Of a stretch of DNA of 64,000 nucleotides, positions 61,901-64,000 are shown piece after piece (positions within the stretch are counted from its first letter, which is position 1; each line of letters opens with the position of its first letter). A model generated the notes under the pieces. That model was given only the letters and a program-made list of their open reading frames with translations, had not been told where the DNA came from and did not search any database. The stretch is taken from NCBI RefSeq assembly GCF_008831285.2, contig NC_045141.1, positions 19,774,848-19,838,847 on the forward strand. Reading direction: 5' to 3'. Made by a program: the position numbers and the translations under genes. This stretch comes from Nymphaea colorata (lineage: Eukaryota > Streptophyta > Magnoliopsida > Nymphaeales > Nymphaeaceae).

Positions 61901-64000
61901 TTGAATATATTACAGATATGGGATATGCTACATTAAAGGTAAATTTTTTTCTGCCGAACCGACTATCACTATTTTTTTGAGTATTTTTACTTTTTCGATG
62001 CTAATTTTTCTTCTAGGCCTTTCAATATACATGACACCGCTAAATAGGTACAGGCTAAAACTAATTTGATCTTTGCATTATGAAATGTGGATGAATTGGT
62101 TGAGTTGAGGTTCCGCTAGAATGGAACTCAAAATAGCCAATTGGATCAACTAACAAAATAACTAATAGTGTCTGTCTTCTCCATTTATATACATTTGGGC
62201 AGTATGTGCTCCAATGTCAGATATCAACTGTCGTTTTGTATTAAGCATAAAATAGGAGATCTTGAGAATGTGAAAAAGAAAAGCTTGTTGGCCATTGATT
62301 TTCAGTTCTGTAATTCGTCCTTGATTTAATTGGACGATGCATAGATGGCTCTGGGATGAAGGACCATAAAGATTGCATCTATAACCTTCTAAATCCTGAA
62401 AAGGGGCTTTAAAAGATGCAAAAAAATGGAAAACATAAAATTGGCCATCTCCATACATATTGGATGTATTGTATCTTGCCATCTAGATATATGATGTCTG
62501 GATAGCTGCCCCGCACAAAAGGGTTGTATGTGCAATTTTTTTACTCCAAATCTAACCATAAGACTGTGATTTACATGCCTGAAGACCATTGAAGAAAAAG
62601 ACTATGCTTTCTTGATGTATAGATTGGATAAACCATACCTTAAAAATCCAGAGTCTGGACTTTAATATATATAAAATCTGGTTAAAACAAGACTTTTTTA
62701 ATTCCCTTGTTGTTGGACATATGTCTATTTATATTGTCACATTTGTCTTAAACACTCCTTCACGTTCACATAGAAGACATCCTCAGTATGTTTCTCTATT
62801 TTCTTTTTGCAGCACTGGTTTTCATTTTTACGTTGGCCTGATAACAATTATTTTTTTCTTACTCTTTTCATTTTTTTACTCTCTCTCTCTTCCCCCACTT
62901 AAAAATTCCTGTCTAGATTTATGATTCACTAGTCCTTTGGCAGACTTTGCAGGAGGTGGCGAATGTCATGTCTGCTATCACTAACTTATTGGAGGAAGTT
63001 CAACCTATATCCCATGCATCTCCGACGGAGGCACCCTCTTCACCCAGCAGCTTGCAGGAATATTCTAAAGGTTTGGTTAGAATTTAAAACTCACATCTAT
63101 GATGTGTATTTCCCTTGTTTTTAACATTTTTCTTTTAAAAGATTCCGCAAATTGTTCACGAAGAAAGCGAGGCCCTACTCGAGCCTTGGATGTACTTTTG
63201 CTGCCAAAGGGTCAAAAAATTAAAGTGATGAACAATGAGCTTGGGCAAGCAATTGGGGACAATGCAAACAAACTCTCAAGTTTCATGGGCACAATAGCCC
63301 GTAATGGATGCATTGCACCTCTTACTTACAAAGATTGGAGAATGATGCCACAGATATACAAGGACAAAATGTGGAATTGTCTTCTGGTATGTGAATTTAT
63401 ATTTTTGTTTTGAACTCTGTTTTTTCTTGTGAACATATGCAAGTATGCATTGTCAGGAGCCTAAATATGCAGGAAAAATTTGACATCGACAAATGCATGA
63501 GGCGTTGGGTCATGATGTCTTTGTCAACAAAATGGAAAAATTGGAAGTCTAGTCTTAAGAAGGAGCACTATGACACCCATGAAACTGATGAGGAGCGACT
63601 AGCAGACTGTGACGAACGGGTTTTGCCAGATCAATGGACAGCACTGGTGCGCTTTTGGAGCTCGGAGGAGGGAGCAGTATGTTCTGAGAATACTGATGCT
63701 GACCTATCAGATTGTGTAATTTCTCACATGCTTAGGTTTATACTTTGTGTTTGTTTCATGTAGAAATTGTGCGAAAGAAACAAAGCTAATCGGGCAAAAC
63801 AAACTTGCATCCATACAACAGGCACAAAGAGCTTTGCACGTATACGTGAAGAGGAGGTAAATTATTGTTGTCATTTTAATTTAGCCTGCATGTTTATGTT
63901 ATTTCTTGAAGTTAAATTGTCTAAACCAAGCGACGCTATCGTTTGTTTGATGAGGGCAGAAAGCTCGGACATCAGATGGGGCAGAGCCTAGCAGAGTTGA
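58974..64000 (+). CDS. Plant Ptta/En/Spm transposase-family protein, unit B (3' end beyond window)
   Basis: Exons 58974-59205, 59298-59390, 59484-59567, 59658-59914, 62953-63070, 63142-63386, 63473-63676, 63764-63856 and 63960-64000+. All visible junctions are GT-AG and keep one frame. The start is MMARKKR. Two extra small exons, compared with unit A, each repeat the alanine-rich GRGEAAAAASPSPNA-GTE block that ends exon 1. The conserved core (GPTRALDVLLLPKGQK, NELGQAIGDN, KLSSFMGTIARNG, DWRMMP, RRWVMMSL, FWSSEEGA, GTKSFARIREEE) is intact up to the window edge. The HGRVR motif exon and the coiled coil lie outside. It is the tandem sister of the gene at 50123; both seem able to make protein. 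Confidence 0.85.
59140..59570 (+). repeat. Tandem exon-intron module in the unit B gene
   Basis: The alanine/proline-rich exon end plus its downstream intron is present three times, at 59150-59297, 59298-59483 and 59484-59657. The intron copies share GATGTTGCTGC, ACCAAGTT(C/T)GTTCC, GACAT and ACTCACGCTG(C/T)AACT. Unit A has a single copy (about 50300-50458). All copies keep splice sites and phase 1. Confidence 0.8.
59915..62952 (+). other. Large intron of the unit B Ptta gene
   Basis: 3.0-kb AT-rich intron collinear with 50710-54204. It contains the empty site for the hAT-like element near 62305. No internal gene is recognised. Confidence 0.65.

Larger units (their letters stand above)
56933..64000 (+). 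repeat. Tandem segmental duplication, unit B (cut by window end)
   Basis: Second direct copy of the unit that starts at 46213. It lacks three segments found in unit A (near 57005, near 57690 and near 62305) and has its own MITE-like stretch at about 58117-58292. The unit continues past the window. Confidence 0.85.

Overview
The window reads as nuclear DNA of a flowering plant. It is AT-rich, its genes are split by GT-AG introns of very different length, long (AT)n and (CT)n runs are common, small transposon relics lie between genes, and the genes are plant types (a subfamily II ethylene receptor, a pectin-degrading polygalacturonase, plant Ptta/En/Spm-type proteins). The species cannot be named from the sequence alone. 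All exon joins below were worked out by hand from splice consensus, reading phase and family motifs. No search was run.

Layout. (1) 0.6-5.9 kb, minus strand: a five-exon Golgi-type GT34-like glycosyltransferase, 319 aa. Its 33-nt micro-exon supplies the second Asp of the DxD motif, and one of its introns holds a perfect 49-bp hairpin. (2) 5.9-19 kb: a gene-poor stretch of degenerate repeats and large microsatellites, including (TC)20(TA)89GT(GA)11. (3) 20.6-23.8 kb, plus strand: an EIN4/ETR2-like ethylene receptor, 767 aa in two coding exons, with a likely 5'-UTR intron and an overlapping upstream ORF. (4) 24.9-25.5 kb, minus strand: a stop-broken coding frame I cannot identify. (5) 28.1-45.8 kb: a polygalacturonase/DOHH block that has been duplicated. 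An intact polygalacturonase is followed by a broken first exon of deoxyhypusine hydroxylase (DOHH), a 460-bp-arm inverted repeat, a collapsed polygalacturonase relic, a complete DOHH whose second metal-binding His-Glu pair has become Gln-Ala, and a second complete DOHH with all four His-Glu pairs. (6) 46.2-64.0 kb: two direct copies of a roughly 10.7-kb unit, each with a multi-exon Ptta/En/Spm (Transposase_24-like) gene. The first copy is complete (596 aa, 8 exons). The second runs off the window end. They differ by a 745-bp hAT-like insertion with 8-bp target duplications, by a tandemly multiplied small exon, and by a 1.7-kb indel.

The genes do not form one pathway. What they share is local duplication followed by unequal decay. 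Both the polygalacturonase/DOHH pair and the Ptta gene were copied nearby, and the copies then gained insertions, lost exons or lost catalytic residues. The best lead is the DOHH pair. DOHH finishes hypusine synthesis on eIF5A and needs four His-Glu pairs to hold its di-iron centre. One copy here is complete and spliceable yet lacks one pair, which suggests a non-enzymatic or regulatory paralogue, or a gene early in decay.
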